Positions 35,801-47,359 of a DNA stretch of 64,000 nucleotides are shown here, piece after piece. Positions within the stretch are counted from its first letter, which is position 1. The number at the start of each line of letters is the position of its first letter. The notes under the pieces were generated by a model that made no database searches, was not told the DNA's origin, and was given only the letters and a program-made list of their open reading frames with translations. Both the position numbers and the translations under genes were made by a program. Source of the stretch: Hyposmocoma kahamanoa (taxonomy: Eukaryota > Arthropoda > Insecta > Lepidoptera > Cosmopterigidae); contig NW_020654810.1 of assembly GCF_003589595.1 (NCBI RefSeq), positions 15,184,373 through 15,248,372 of the forward strand, read 5' to 3'.

Positions 35801-38800
35801 TTTTGATAAATTTACGGAAGCAGCATATCAACATTGACGGATCTTGTTCCGGAAGCCATGGCTATGGAAGCGATATTCGAGCAATAGCGTATAGCTTGAT
35901 GTGCTGTTAACGTACCTCAAACAAACGAAAACAAGATTAGTTCATTGGACAGAATGTAAACGTGTAATTTTCAGGTTAGTTTTCTTTACCTAATTTTAGT
36001 GGCAATTTTTATTATTTATGTATTTTGATGAAACGGTAAATAATATTTCAGGATACTACAATCAAATATTAAATAATACTTCACGATAATATTCTAGCAT
36101 ATTTAAATAATAAAAATTGCCACCGAAATTAGGTACCCAAACAGTGCTACGCCCCCGGAAGGATATAAAAATAATTAAACCAAACATATTTAGATTGGTT
36201 AGGTTATGATAAGTTAGTATAATAAATTGCAGAGTGAGCGCAGCGAGCGGATGCTCTCTTGCTTTGCAATGATTAAGTTTTGTTTATCTTTAATTTCTAT
36301 GAATCACACTATATTAAAGCCGAAGTAAAATAAAAAATGTCTACAATGATGCAGGTCGTTTTTTGGATAAAACAATTTAAATTCGTTATTTTAGTCATAT
36401 AGAATATTAGGGAAAAGAGAATCAGGAAAGGAATAACTTGTCAATGTGTCAAAATAGGGACACATTAAATGATGATGTAACGAAAGAATTCGTAATGTGT
36501 CTTCAGACAAATGAAACAAAATCTATTCTATAATCGCCGAGAAGATTTCGGGGAAAAAAAAAATGTTAATCATGTTTCTATTTTGTGATAACCCAGAAAT
36601 GTAATTTACAAAAAAAAAAACAGATTATAAAGTTTTATGTGTAGCTTTTTGTGTGCTATTCTAATGTTTTCGTAAAAGGTAATAAAAATATGTCCGTTAA
36701 TTATGAGCAAAATCATCTGATTTGTATCTATATACTACATTATTTTATACTCGTTTGTCATTTTGGAGTAACATTCAGATACGCCTGTATATTTAACTGT
36801 TTTTGCACTATTTTGAGAGCAGTACGGTTCAAATTGGAACACCTAGCTGTCAGACAGGTTGATGCTAATTAATCATATACAGGTTGATGTTATTTTCTGA
36901 TTTTTTTCTATATAAATGTTATAATCTTACTGCATAAACGTGTTTAATTTTTATTTAGCTGTAAGTATTCATCTACTAGACTTTTACTTTATTTTACACA
37001 CACTCAGCATAGCCCCGCACTAGGGAGCAGATGCCATGGGCACACATAGGTATATAGCCACAAATGACACCCAAACTCACAAGAGAAATAAATGTAGCAT
37101 ACAAATATTTTTTCCGTTCCGGGAATCGAACCCGGGACCTCTGTGTGGCAGTCCAGCATGGTACGGTTACGGAAGCAGTTATAGGCAATAACTAAGGATC
37201 CAAATAATAGCATCTTTCTTTGTGTCAACCATTGATTGCAGTCATACTAATATCGCAAACAGGGTCTCCGAAGCGAAAAGCTAAATATGAGTGACAAGTA
37301 CAATATAATTATGTCTAGTTTGGAGTTCATAGGATAATTACAAACGCCCTGTGCAGTTAAACATGTAGCACGTTGCGATGCGTATATAGCAGCCAGTGTA
37401 CCACGCTGGTCAGAAATAGCCCCGTTGCACAACTTATTCGCACTACATCTAGGTGCATTGAACTATCCTAATCTCATTGCACCCCGTCGAACGATCAGTG
37501 CCAGTCCTTAAATTGTCATTGCAGCACACTATCGCTCCAAATTACGTATCGCCGCAAATTTTTCGTGAAATATTGACATGAACCCACAAATTAATATTGA
37601 CAGTAGGTTGCAATTTTAAACTTTAATATTCCTTACTTTATGTACTAAAAGGTGTTCGTTGCCGAAGTAGCCTATAAGAAATGTTCCGGTATCACATATA
37701 ACGTGAAGTAAGTGAGTTGTGGTCTGTTGCAGTGCTCCGCAAAGCCTTTGATGGCTTCGACCACAACCGCTCAGGCAGCATCCCGTGCGACTTCGTCGCC
37801 GACATTCTCCGGATGATGGGGCAACCCTTCAACAAAAAGATCCTTGAGGAGCTCATTGAGGAAGTCGATGCCGATAGTAAGTATTTCATCTAAATGTGTG
37901 TCAACAACTTTTCTATTTTAGTCTCAAATCCAACTTTTTTGAATAACGAACGACTGTTTTTTCTCCAACACTCCAGCAATAGATTAGTGAGACATGTGCT
38001 CCTATAAATTCGCTACTGTATATAGATGCATAGTTAGCTAATGCCTACCTTATAATCACCATAAACCATCTGGTAGCAGTATAACTCCTTGTGAAAGAGT
38101 TTGTCCAAGTACTGCCACCTTATCTATTCCTGCTGCCAAGCGGTAACGTGAGCATTACCGCGTTCCGGTTTTGAAGGGTGATGGTGAAATTACAGGCACA
38201 TGAGACTTGTCGACTTGTCAGTGGGCAGTAGCAGTGCCCCCCAGATCTTTGCGATTTAAAGCTCTGAGTGGCACTACAACTACTAGGCATGTCGCTTACC
38301 ACCAGGCGCACGACTTGTACGTCTCGTGTCTTGGTATCATAAAAAAACCATTTTATTATAGGTTGCTTGCTACAAGGTGGCCACGCTTTACGTTTGTAGG
38401 TAGGGGCGCGGAGACGAAGGTGCAGTATATTGTTTCCAACTTGTTTCTATGATAAACGACATGAAAATACTAAAAACAAAGAACAAAAGATGTGATATAA
38501 AAATATCGATACATCGTTATTTTGTCTATGTTTTGGTTACTTGAGTCAACGGAAAATAATTATTGCTATGATATTTCATATGACATTTCTTAGTGTAGGT
38601 CAATGGTGTAGGATATTCATTATTTATCAAGAACAAAAGAATCATAATTGAGCTCGTAATATTTATAATTATCATTAGAATCAAAGGATATAAACTATAA
38701 TAGTAAAAAGTCCGAAACGTTGATTTGTTTCAAACACAGATAAACCTACGAGGTTTTAGATCCTAAACAATACTTGCATTACCATTATACCTATTAGTGT

Positions 38801-41626
38801 TCACGTAAATTATTTATCAGTTGGCTTTTAAAATTTTGTCACATAACCAACGTATGGACATCTTATGTTTTACAATAGTAGTCTGTTGAAAACTAATTTA
38901 CTTAGTGGTAATATATTTTATACTAAAATATAATATCAATAGACCTCACCTCAGTATATACTTACCGCTGCTGTACCCAGGTTTTCTCTAATACTCTTAT
39001 TACTTAGAGCTCAATGTCTGTACCAATACACAGGTTCAATTAAAATATTCTGAAACCTAAAAGAATTAAACTTTGTAAGTAATAGATAACAGTAGTGTTA
39101 CAACACTAGGTACACTACGTACACTACTACACGTTATATGGCGTAGTAAATAGGTCGTTTTTGTAGTTTTTATGTTTTTGGAACTAATACGCATAGCAAA
39201 AAATGGATTCTTTACAGCTGTTTATTCTTTTAAATTGGTTTGTTTTCTTTTGAGAATTACTACGTAATGTTTATTCACAAAACCCTTAGTACAAATTGTA
39301 AGCGTAATGCCTACGCATGTGGTTGGTTTCTAAATAAAGAAATATTCTATTTAGAAACTTTTGTTTTTAGTGTAGGTGGAACAGAAACTAATCTATTCTT
39401 AGCTTAGCACATGTTACCAATTTGTCTGCTTTAGACTTACGTATGTGAAAAAATATGAGTGGTTTTTACTGTCACCTTCATTCGCTGTCTCCAATCTTTG
39501 CCACGGCCAGGGATGAGCAGTGGGTTGAAGCATAACAACCCGCCCGGGTTTTAACCGGGTTATTACCCAAATCGTTGGGTTTTAACCCATTTCTGCCCAA
39601 AATCGTAGGTGGAAACGGCGAATACGGAATTTGGTATAATCCCATACTTACTACAAATTTCGACGTAAAACATTTTTTTTTAGACGAAAAAAAGTAACTC
39701 CAAACTCCATACAATCCACCTTGCAATCCTGTGGATTCCCACTACTAAGGATACATGCTTTACGATTATATTCTTATAAAAATCGATTCAAGTGCATTAG
39801 ATCTAAAGATTTTTTGTATCGATTTATTTCAATGCGATTTTCAAGCGAATCGATTTAATAGAATGGCAAATCGAATCATCTAAATCAGTAAACAATAAAC
39901 ATTTTGTAATAATCTCATTAAATTTGAACAAAACTCGATTAACAACAAATATTTAGATGTAAATAGTTTTGTCTCCGATTTCGGGCATTAATGGATTTTA
40001 ACCCATTTAGATCCGGCGTTACCAAAGCGCCGGGCTAAAACCCAGGCACTTGCCCATCTTTGGTTACGGCGTGTTGTTAGAGACTTAAGAAAATAGTTAC
40101 TCACCATTTCTTAGATTCGTATTACTCTAGCAATATAATGTAAATTACTTGTATATAATCAGGCTAAGAGCAAGTTGTGTGAAATTTCAGAGTCTGGTCG
40201 TCTCGAGTTCCCTGAATTCGTGACGCTGGCCGCCAAGTTCATCGTAGAGGAGGATGCGGAAGCCATGCAAAAGGAACTTAGGGAAGCATTCAGATTGTAT
40301 GACAAGGAAGGTAAGAAACGTTTTTTTAATTATGAGTACGTATAATTTTGATAAAATCTACATTCCCGTCAATCAACTTGAAATGAAACACTATTTAAAC
40401 TTCGAATTACTATTTGCTTTCTTTCAGTCTTTGGTATAAAAAAATCCTACTGTTGTAGATATTTATACTTAGTATACTAGTAGAGCTCTTTGTGAAAAAG
40501 TTCGTCCAGGGAAGTACTGCCACCTAACCTGTTTCTGCCGCCAAGCAGTAATGTGAGCATTACTGTGTTTCGATTTTGACTTGTTAACTTATGAGTCAGG
40601 GTGACATAAGTATAATAACTCATATCTTTGCGATTTAAAGCTCTGAGTGGTACTTCAACTGTTATGAATAGGCGAGTCGCTTACCACCGGGAGCACGTTT
40701 TGTTCGTCCCATCACTTGGTGTCATCAAAAATATACGCTAATTTCTTCTAATTTTTGTAATTACAGGCAATGGTTACATTCCCACGTCGAGCTTGCGTGA
40801 AATCCTCCGCGAGTTGGATGAGCAGCTCACCGAAGAAGAGCTCGACGGCCTAATTCAGGAGATCGACACTGACGGCAGCGGTACCGTCGACTTTGATGGT
40901 AAATTTACGTCCTCGGTCTAAACCATAATTCCACCCAAGTTCTAAGCTACTTGAACTCAGATGAGGATTACTTCATGAAACACGATAGAATCGTTTCTTC
41001 ACAATTATTCGTGCAAATGTTAATTTTGGCTATTATTTACTTCACAATACTTTATCGTATACCATTTCATATAATATAAATTGCCTCGTCGACTTTTTCT
41101 TATGATAGAATAAGTGAGAATTTTACCTCCAACTCACCTGATGGAAAGTGACGATGAGGTCGACAATGTACGATGCTCACTTAAATAATGTCTACTGACT
41201 CTCGCCTTGAAAACTCTTGCCTTCTCAAAGCGTTCACGGAATATGTCATGGCACTCCACTAAAAGTGGCAGCACAACATTGAAGTGACACGAATACTTTA
41301 CCAATTACAAATGGAATAGTTAAGGAAGGCGTGAAGTTTATCATCAGGCGCAATCAAAAGGCGCAAAAAAAAGTTAACACTAATCCGCAACTTCCTAACT
41401 TTGATTTTGTTTACTATAGCTGTGTAGATTGAGGGTGACGGCAATGATTAAAGTAATTCTTGGCTGCAAAAATGTATTTAATTAGAATGCTATTTGGCAA
41501 CGCCACTCACACTCCTGACACATTTGCTATTTAGAGACAGTCAATGTTTTATACTGTCTATTAAACCCTCGCCTAATTAGGACAATGTTTATTGCAGAGT
41601 TCATGGAGATGATGACCGGAGAATAA
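26786..41626 (+). CDS. TpnC: Troponin C, complete, 6 exons
   Basis: Exons 26786-26803, 27851-27881, 37733-37876, 40191-40310, 40767-40898 and 41598-41626 join in phase to 474 nt (157 residues). This is the usual size for insect troponin C (about 150-163). The protein carries four EF-hands and the family-typical end [12 protein letters not shown]. Loop II ([12 protein letters not shown]) and loop IV ([12 protein letters not shown]) have all ligand positions. Loop I ([12 protein letters not shown]) and loop III ([12 protein letters not shown]) lack the acidic residue at position 12, as in insect body-muscle isoforms. It binds Ca2+ on the thin filament with troponin I and T and switches contraction on. 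Intron 2 is 9851 bp and full of transposons. Which TpnC paralogue this is cannot be told from the sequence alone. Confidence 0.96.
26804..27850 (+). other. Troponin C intron 1
   Basis: 1047 bp, AT-rich, no repeat recognised. It may hold muscle enhancers, as in Drosophila TpnC genes, but no site stands out. Confidence 0.5.
27851..27881 (+). CDS. TpnC: Troponin C exon 2 ([10 protein letters not shown])
   Basis: A 31-nt exon between TTTTTCAG and GTATGT. The encoded DELPPEQ is a hallmark of the insect troponin C N-terminal helix. It splits the following valine codon. Confidence 0.95.
28282..29048. mobile_element. Possible TA-flanked DNA element
   Basis: TA precedes GGGGAGCGTGGGGTAATAGG, and the right end reads CCCAATACTACACGTTTCCC followed by TA. 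The two ends are imperfect inverted copies, about two-thirds identical over 24 bp. There is no transposase inside. It is a tentative Tc1/mariner/pogo-type relic in troponin C intron 2. Confidence 0.35.
29449..29640 (+). promoter_or_regulatory. Candidate internal promoter or enhancer in troponin C intron 2
   Basis: A non-repetitive stretch of higher GC contains CTAAAAAT (29513-29520, MEF2-like half) and a TATA-like CTATAAAAAC (29586-29595). Insect troponin C genes are known to use intronic muscle elements, which is the reason for flagging it. Evidence from sequence alone is weak. Confidence 0.2.
30689..31594 (-). mobile_element. pogo-like element with TA duplication, decayed
   Basis: TA plus GGGTAGGTTGGTGTAAGATG at the left is mirrored by CATCTTACACCAACTACCC plus TA at the right; the ends are almost perfect inverted repeats of about 25 bp. 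On the minus strand an open frame (31348-31007) ends [20 protein letters not shown], which looks like the N-terminal helix-turn-helix of pogo-type transposases. At 906 bp it is too short for a full transposase, so it is an internally deleted copy in troponin C intron 2. Confidence 0.65.
31595..34230. other. Troponin C intron 2, middle part
   Basis: No transposon or gene was recognised. The longest open frame (32767-33144, 125 residues, no ATG at its start) has many Cys and Tyr but no known motif and no splice context. I do not call it a gene. Confidence 0.35.
34231..35514 (+). mobile_element. mariner transposon, full length
   Basis: A 1284-bp element flanked by TA. The terminal inverted repeats are perfect over at least 23 bp (GGGGTTAAAGTATGAAATTG...). 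It carries a near-intact transposase gene (34416-35439). Length, TA duplication, end type and DD34D catalytic triad define Tc1/mariner superfamily, mariner family. The conserved ends and coding frame point to a fairly recent insertion into troponin C intron 2. Confidence 0.95.
34416..35439 (+). pseudogene. mariner transposase, one frameshift
   Basis: The first frame (34416-34625) gives the helix-turn-helix part ([20 protein letters not shown], then [15 protein letters not shown] and RGRPP). The second frame (to 35439) gives the rest. The 1024-nt span is one base more than 341 codons, so one extra base near 34606-34611 (in the CCGCCCGCCG run) breaks the frame. The catalytic motifs are all visible: [20 protein letters not shown] and [13 protein letters not shown]. 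The last two aspartates have exactly 34 residues between them (DD34D). No other disabling change is seen, so the copy is only just inactive, unless the extra base is an assembly error. Confidence 0.9.
35825..35920 (+). repeat. Short dispersed repeat, family E
   Basis: CATTGACGGATCTTGTTCCG...GAAGCGATATTCGA...CTTGATGTGCTGTT matches 50120-50215 (CATTGACGTATCTTGTTCCG...GAGGCGATTTTCGA...TCTGATGTGCCGTT) at about 70% by eye. The origin is unknown. Confidence 0.45.
36340..36900 (+). repeat. Dispersed repeat, family F (copy 1)
   Basis: Highly similar to 58400-58895 over about 500 bp. Shared blocks are TCAATGTGTCAAAATAGGGA, AAATCTATTCTATAATCGCC, TTTTGAGAGCAGTACGGTTC and GATGCTAATTAATCATATAC. Both copies are followed about 60-110 bp later by an inverted family B SINE. 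The copies differ where copy 2 has a TA microsatellite (58720-58745). Confidence 0.85.
37003..37178 (-). repeat. tRNA-derived SINE, family B
   Basis: An inverted copy with B box GGTTCGATTCCCGG (plus strand CCGGGAATCGAACC) and the family body. The tRNA-like head is partly deleted (GGTACGGTTACGGAAGCAG). It lies just right of repeat F copy 1. Confidence 0.7.
37733..37876 (+). CDS. TpnC: Troponin C exon 3: EF-hand I and start of EF-hand II
   Basis: A 144-nt exon ([20 protein letters not shown] to [10 protein letters not shown]). EF-loop I lacks an acidic residue at position 12 and so should not bind Ca2+. The exon follows the 9.85-kb intron and has a clean TTGCAG acceptor and GTAAGT donor. Confidence 0.96.
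38055..38345 (+). repeat. Family A copy, near full length
   Basis: The most complete sense-strand copy in the window. It runs from GTATAACTCCTTGTGAAAGA through the core CAGATCTTTGCGATTTAAAG to GGTATCATAAAAAAA. It lies in troponin C intron 3. Confidence 0.7.
39508..40062. mobile_element. hAT-type non-autonomous element (555 bp)
   Basis: The ends read CAGGGATGAGCAGTGGG and, inverted, CAAAGATGGGCAAGTGC, in the style of hAT termini (CAGNGNTGGGC). They are flanked by GCCACGGC and GTTACGGC, an 8-bp duplication with two changes, as hAT elements make. Inside are repeated 'GGGTTTTAACCC' palindromes and no transposase. It lies in troponin C intron 3. Confidence 0.65.
40191..40310 (+). CDS. TpnC: Troponin C exon 4: end of EF-hand II and central helix
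   Basis: A 120-nt exon ([20 protein letters not shown] to [10 protein letters not shown]). It completes the Ca2+-binding loop II and opens EF-hand [16 protein letters not shown] is diagnostic of insect troponin C rather than calmodulin. Confidence 0.97.
40478..40731 (+). repeat. Family A copy
   Basis: From AGAGCTCTTTGTGAAAAAG through CATATCTTTGCGATTTAAAG to TGGTGTCATCAAAAA. A deletion removes part of the middle (the GGGCGCAGTGGCAG segment). It ends 36 bp before troponin C exon 5. Confidence 0.7.
40767..40898 (+). CDS. TpnC: Troponin C exon 5: EF-hands III and IV
   Basis: A 132-nt exon ([20 protein letters not shown] to DGSGTVDFD). Loop III has Ser at position 12 and is expected to be inactive. 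Loop IV has all ligands and is the expected high-affinity C-terminal site. Confidence 0.97.
41598..41626 (+). CDS. TpnC: Troponin C exon 6: [13 protein letters not shown]
   Basis: A 29-nt terminal coding exon after TTGCAG. The last exon's small size and the MMTGE end match other insect troponin C genes. Confidence 0.95.
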
Positions 41627-41840
41627 ACATCTGTTTGTACTCTTCTACTAATTTTAAGGAATCTCTACTTTGGTACTTCAACCTTTCGAGTCTTGGAAAC
41701 ATTGGACAATATGACTCTAACATTAAGACGAAATGAATCTATATCATTGATAAAACATAAGAGTATTATGTATGTATTGTACAAATAATATCGTTCTTGT
41801 TTAATTGATGTGTGTGATTGAGTAATGTTTATACTTTATT

Positions 41841-41846
41841 AATAAA
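41841..41846 (+). terminator. TpnC: Poly(A) signal of troponin C
   Basis: AATAAA, 215 bp after the stop codon, followed by a T-rich stretch. This gives a plausible 3' UTR of about 230-240 nt. Confidence 0.55.
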
Positions 41847-44800
41847 TCTTTTACTCTACTACTCGTAGTTGTTATTTGTGCCTATTTTGAACTTTTCCCA
41901 GAAATCGTGATTTCAGGTAGTGTTCTAGTAAGATTTGGGTCCGAGATAAAAATAATAATCACAAAGAATATCGTATTTTAAAAGCGGCCGCCAAATTGTC
42001 CTAGATAATTTTGATGACATGAGATCCAGCAAAATTGGCCGCTAGCCAGGGACAATTAATGGGTCTATTTGAGTTGCTCTCCTGTTTTCTTAATAAAAAC
42101 ACGTAACAATTTAAATAAAACAACTGTAGCATATTTAATTTATTATATTATTTTGTTTGTGTAAGAGTTTTCACGTTCACAATAATAGTATCGCAAACTA
42201 TCAATGTATGGGGCCAACGACCTTTCAAGGCATTAAGCGAAATGCAATTTACATTTTAATTTCATACAAATTTTAATTTTAACATGAAAGACCTACTTAA
42301 AAATTTAAACAGACATTTTAATATGGCAAACGCACCAATAGGTCCTTTATAACTAAAATCCATTAAATATTTGGTCAAAAGCTTGTAGGTATAAATTGTA
42401 AGAATCATCAAAAACATCTCAATGTATTCAATGAAACTTTAAAAATTAAATATTTCTGAGAATCTACATAAGTACTATTTAATAAAGTAGGTACACAAAA
42501 AAGGAGATCACTCATATTTGGCCGGGAAGAAAATCAATAAATATTTAAGAGCTCATCACTTTTTTTTGTATTACTAATTTTGGTCTGTTATTTTGAATAA
42601 TGCAAACGCATTGACGACGAGAAATCCCAAGCATGGACAAATTTATAGATATAATCAATCAATTTGAAAATTTGCTTGTAAATAATCAAATTGAACAATA
42701 ATGGTTGAAAGAAAACCGCATTGACAGATTTACAAACACAAAGCAAGCTCGAAGTTACCATGGTGAACATGTTCTACACAATGGGACAATTACCACACAT
42801 TTGGGAGGCGCATAAGAGAATTGCGGGGTGGGGATCTTTGCGTACCTATGGCGAATCCAATCCTACCACATCACGGGGTCTACTCTCGTGTTTTCCATCT
42901 GAAGCAATTACTGTAAATAATAATAACATTCATATCAGATTATAACGTAAGGTAAAAATTAATTACAAATCTTTTGTTTTTTTGTTCAACATCTTTGCTA
43001 AACTATGTTTAAGGAAGAGCGGGACCTCCCGACACAAGTATTCAATTACTTAATAGGATGGTTTCAACCTCTGTTTTGTTATGCAGATTGTACTTCAATA
43101 AACACTTTTTGATTGTTTTTTTAATACTCGACCAAATTAAGAGATAATGTTAAGTATGAAACTTCATTCGCATCATGCGTTTTTTAATTTGATCGAATAC
43201 TACTTATTTGACAGTACCTAATTGTTTCGGACGGATGTCGGGCGGAGAGCGAGAGCACAAGGCCAGGGCCAAAACCTACAATCTATTTGGAGATGAACCA
43301 CTACTAGTGCATATCGCATCATTAGGAAAAGGGCAGTAAGGTATAGCTCCTACTTTATGTGTGCACATATATAACAGAACCCTTTCATGGACAGTATTAA
43401 ATAATACAGCACATAAAAATGTTAGTACTTTCTGGTAGTCGTTATATTGATTCAATATCAAATTTGTTCAATATATGTAAATCATTGAATTTTGTCGATA
43501 CGTTGTTGATGCTTCTCTAGGAAGAAACAGTAGGCGGCAACTACATAGAAAGCACTTGGGCATCACACTGTAAAGCCCGTAGTTGGTTTATTGAGATCCA
43601 TATAGTAGTAGTAACGGAGTACCCCGTTCTATCATCATATTCTAAGTGATTGTGTTAATAGATTTGTAATCAATATAGTAATATAATAGCAACAGTAGAA
43701 AATGTTCTATAAAACAATAAACTTCATTACATTACATTCATTTCGTTTTACGGGCCTATGAAAATTTTTTATAATATTGAATATTTTTCTATTGCAAAGT
43801 AGTCGCTTTTCGAACTTAAAAACATCTAATGTAATTGTAATAGCTCAAACTGTCCTACTCAATGAACCAATAGTTTTTTTCGTCGGCCTGTATTTTTATT
43901 AACTTTTGTTTCGACCCGATTTTCTATAAATTGACTGATCTCCTTTTAGTCAATAATTTAAAAGCCTACTTAAACGTAGACTCAGCTTAGTACAAAATAA
44001 GTAAGTAAATTAAAAGGGAACTTAATAAGTTGTATTCAGACAAGAATAAGTATACAATTTGTAATTACTTACACAGACTGTGTAAAAGTAGTTAATTAAA
44101 AATAAGTTATAGAAACGAGACTAAACAAACTTATATGTACAAAACTAATTCTAGAAAGAATTTATACAAAAACAAACGAACAAATAAGCATATCAAAAAG
44201 AGAGACGTAAAATTTACATGAAACGTTTGTACAGCATTTGTCTTTGATCAACGTAGCTTTGAAACTTTTTACACTGATCATCAAAATTAGTGAAGTCTAC
44301 ACCGGGTCAGAAACTTGACCTTTCTATGAACAAATACAGGACTTTACAAAACTCTCTTGAGGACACTTATTTTTAAAAAGACAAGTACAATAAGTACTGA
44401 CAAAGAATTGTATTATTCTCCATTATTTACTTTCTTTATTTGTATTTGTATATGATTGATTTATTTTCTTTTCCACTTAATTTCCCTGTATTTATAAATT
44501 CCCGTCCCCTATATATCAAAAGTTATAAAAGGAAAACACTTCCTAAAAAAACACAAAGTGGAAGAACCATAAAGTGGTAGAACCTAAGTCATATTAACAT
44601 TATGTTGTCAAATCCTTCTGTAATGGCACTATATATTTTCCTTAAGCCAAGAGAAAACATTCCCGACTGGGCAGGGAGAATTATCTAATCTTCTTTTTAA
44701 CTTAAGAGTCAAAAATAGAATTCATTGGTAACATATCTACAAACTAAGTTTTCCCTTGTCTTCGACCAAAACAATATTCCTATACAATAATATACTTATT

Positions 44801-47359
44801 ACAAGCGATCAATGAATTATTTATCATATGTACATATCAAAAAATTATTTCAAATTATTTAGCTTCTTGGCTTCAGATAGAACTATCTAAGGTTTTGTAA
44901 CTACCTAAAGGTGAGATCTCAATTTAAACTATTTTTTTATTAAAAGTCCGTATTTGGGCTGAAATATTCGTAGTCAAAGCTAATTATCACATTTTCTCAA
45001 AAAATTTAGCATAAAAATGTAATAAATTATTATATCTACAATAGCAAAAACAACATACTTTATTTTCAGCGATGACTATAGGAATGAATATTGTAAATGC
45101 TTATTTGTAACAATTTTACACAAGGTTATAATCTACAAATCTGTTATGATTAAGTGCACGCAGATAGCTTAATAATACGTTGTAATACAATAAGACACGA
45201 ATCCATCCATGAAGCCGTTTCACAAATACCTTTTTATACATAAAGTGAAACTGATAGCTATCCACGAGGCACCAGCGCGCTTATGATGCATTTCTAACTA
45301 TTAAAAGGTAATAGGTATTATCAGGGCTCGGAAAACCGGTATCAATTTCTAAACAACATAAACTGGTTAATTTGTTTTCTCTCTTCAGTTGCATTTGGAA
45401 TTTTTCTATTGTTGTTTGGTTGTTGAAAACTTAAAATAAACAGATTAAGTAGGTCGCTCATATCGTCAACATTTTTTGTATTGCGATCGTCTTCGTTGTA
45501 TCATATGACGGACATGACACACAAGGCAATCTGGCCTTGTACAACAGGTGCCACAGACGCAGTTGGCTATGACAGACATGACAGTCATGATGAACATGCC
45601 CGACACGACGGACACACATGATGTATTTGGGAAGTTGGACAGCCATGACCAATAAGACATAACTGCATGTGGCCGATACGTCCAAGTCCGTAATGTTACT
45701 AATGCCTATAATTAATAGACACGTTCAAAATGTTACTAAGCAGTGATTTCGTAGTGGGGATAATGCTTGCCTGCTAAGTAAATGGCCCGTATACAGCACT
45801 GCCCTCTTGTCATAAATAGCGCATTGGCATTTGTTGGTAGGTCAATGCACCTAAAGTCTTTTTTGTTAGTATAAAACGTCAATCGCGCTGATGATGCTTA
45901 ACACTAAAACCGAAACTAAATAAGATATAATAGACCAATTAGAGGCTGTTGTAGGTCTCGCTTCGGTGATCCTAGATATGTTAATCAATCAAATTGAATA
46001 AAAATATCGATTACGTTAGTTATGACAAGGGGGACAGATCAGTGGACGTATGTAGATTGATAAATCAATCTTAAACACTATACTCAAAGGAGTTCCATGC
46101 ACACTAGTGGGCCTGTGTAGGTTAATAAACAAAGAATAAGCCCTCTCCTTAAAAGAGTCCAGCACATAACAGTATGCGTCAAATCATTGGTATGCGTATA
46201 TAAATTGGTATAAGCAAAGACAGCAAATATAAGTTGGTTTCATATTACAGATAGCAAGGATGCTTTTTGTTTCAGAAATAAATGTATCTGTGTCAATAAA
46301 CATTGTGTGAATTGTGGTTGAAAGGGTGTCCTTTCCCGTTCGGAAACCACTGTACAAAACAATTGCAATATTCGGTCTACTTGACCGATTGGTCATGATT
46401 CTTTATTGATGAAGCAACTTTACCTACGCCTGGTGCCAAATGAATGATACGTTCCCAAAGTTAGGTTTCGACTATGGTCGGCGATCACCATTCAGGCAAA
46501 GCCTAAATACTACCTTGAAATTTAAATTATATTTCAGCTTGATGTTTGGGATAGCCATGTTCAAAAGGCGTTCTGGGTAATTTTGTTATATTTGTGGATT
46601 GGTGTCCTACTCCATGTTGACTGTATTAAGCGCCTGGTTGCAGAGGGAGGCGTGGTTCAAAGCCAAATTCTTTGCAGACTGGTGTCAAGTAGTAGGTAGA
46701 GAAGTAATAGTATAGCTACCTACAAAAGGTGTTCCTGCTCACCAAAAAACCCGGTATACTCCATTGTGCCGAATGGCGACCGGTTGCAAGATCGCAATGA
46801 TCATTCCTGTGGTATTTGGGGCACCTCGCCCGCTCCAACCCAGACACCCATCTGTTTAGCAACACGCCCTTTTACCGTCTCGATCATCTACTTTCTCCCT
46901 GGCTATTTGCTCTTTTTAATGGTGGCCGCGATCGTTTCAGTTAAACTAATTTATTTTATTTGGTGTAGGTTAGTGCAGTTCACAACATTTGTTAGATTAA
47001 CCGATAAATCAATAAACGATAAATTAACCAGTGATGACGAAAATAAACGGTTTTTTAAAGCGGTTCCAAACCCTGGGCATCATTTATATTACGCATATTT
47101 ATCTAACTATACATGTAAAGTATAAGTAGTTATTTGAATACTGTTTGTGTAGATAGATCTTCGTTCCTTGTAAAGTTTTCTCGTAGGTATATCTAACATA
47201 CCGTGCAGTACTGCCCTCGTAATACTCTGGAAATAATAAAAATTCACATCAGCAACTAATCAACAAGATTTTTTAGAATCGAGAAAAAATATTAATGATT
47301 GTTACCTCACTTTGCCACTCCGGCAAATATGACTAGTAGATATGATGCCGACGTAATTT
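41847..47359. other. Intergenic between convergent troponin C and cv-2
   Basis: AT-rich and mostly featureless. It holds small inverted repeats (43124-43202) and a short tandem-like 'GACATGACA' patch on the plus strand at 45507-45620. Open frames at 42721-42945, 45458-45685 and 46766-47125 lack domains and conserved-looking composition. The 3' UTR of cv-2 should lie at the right end. Confidence 0.35.

Noticed and set aside
45458..45685. Cys/His-rich 75-codon frame (minus strand)
   Set aside because: The Cys/His content comes from a short 'GACATGACA'-type repeated DNA patch. Spacing does not match any zinc-finger pattern.
46766..47125. 119-codon frame with a hydrophobic segment
   Set aside because: The hydrophobic run is short and flanked by unlike sequence. 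No family was recognised, and the region is intergenic between two convergent 3' ends.
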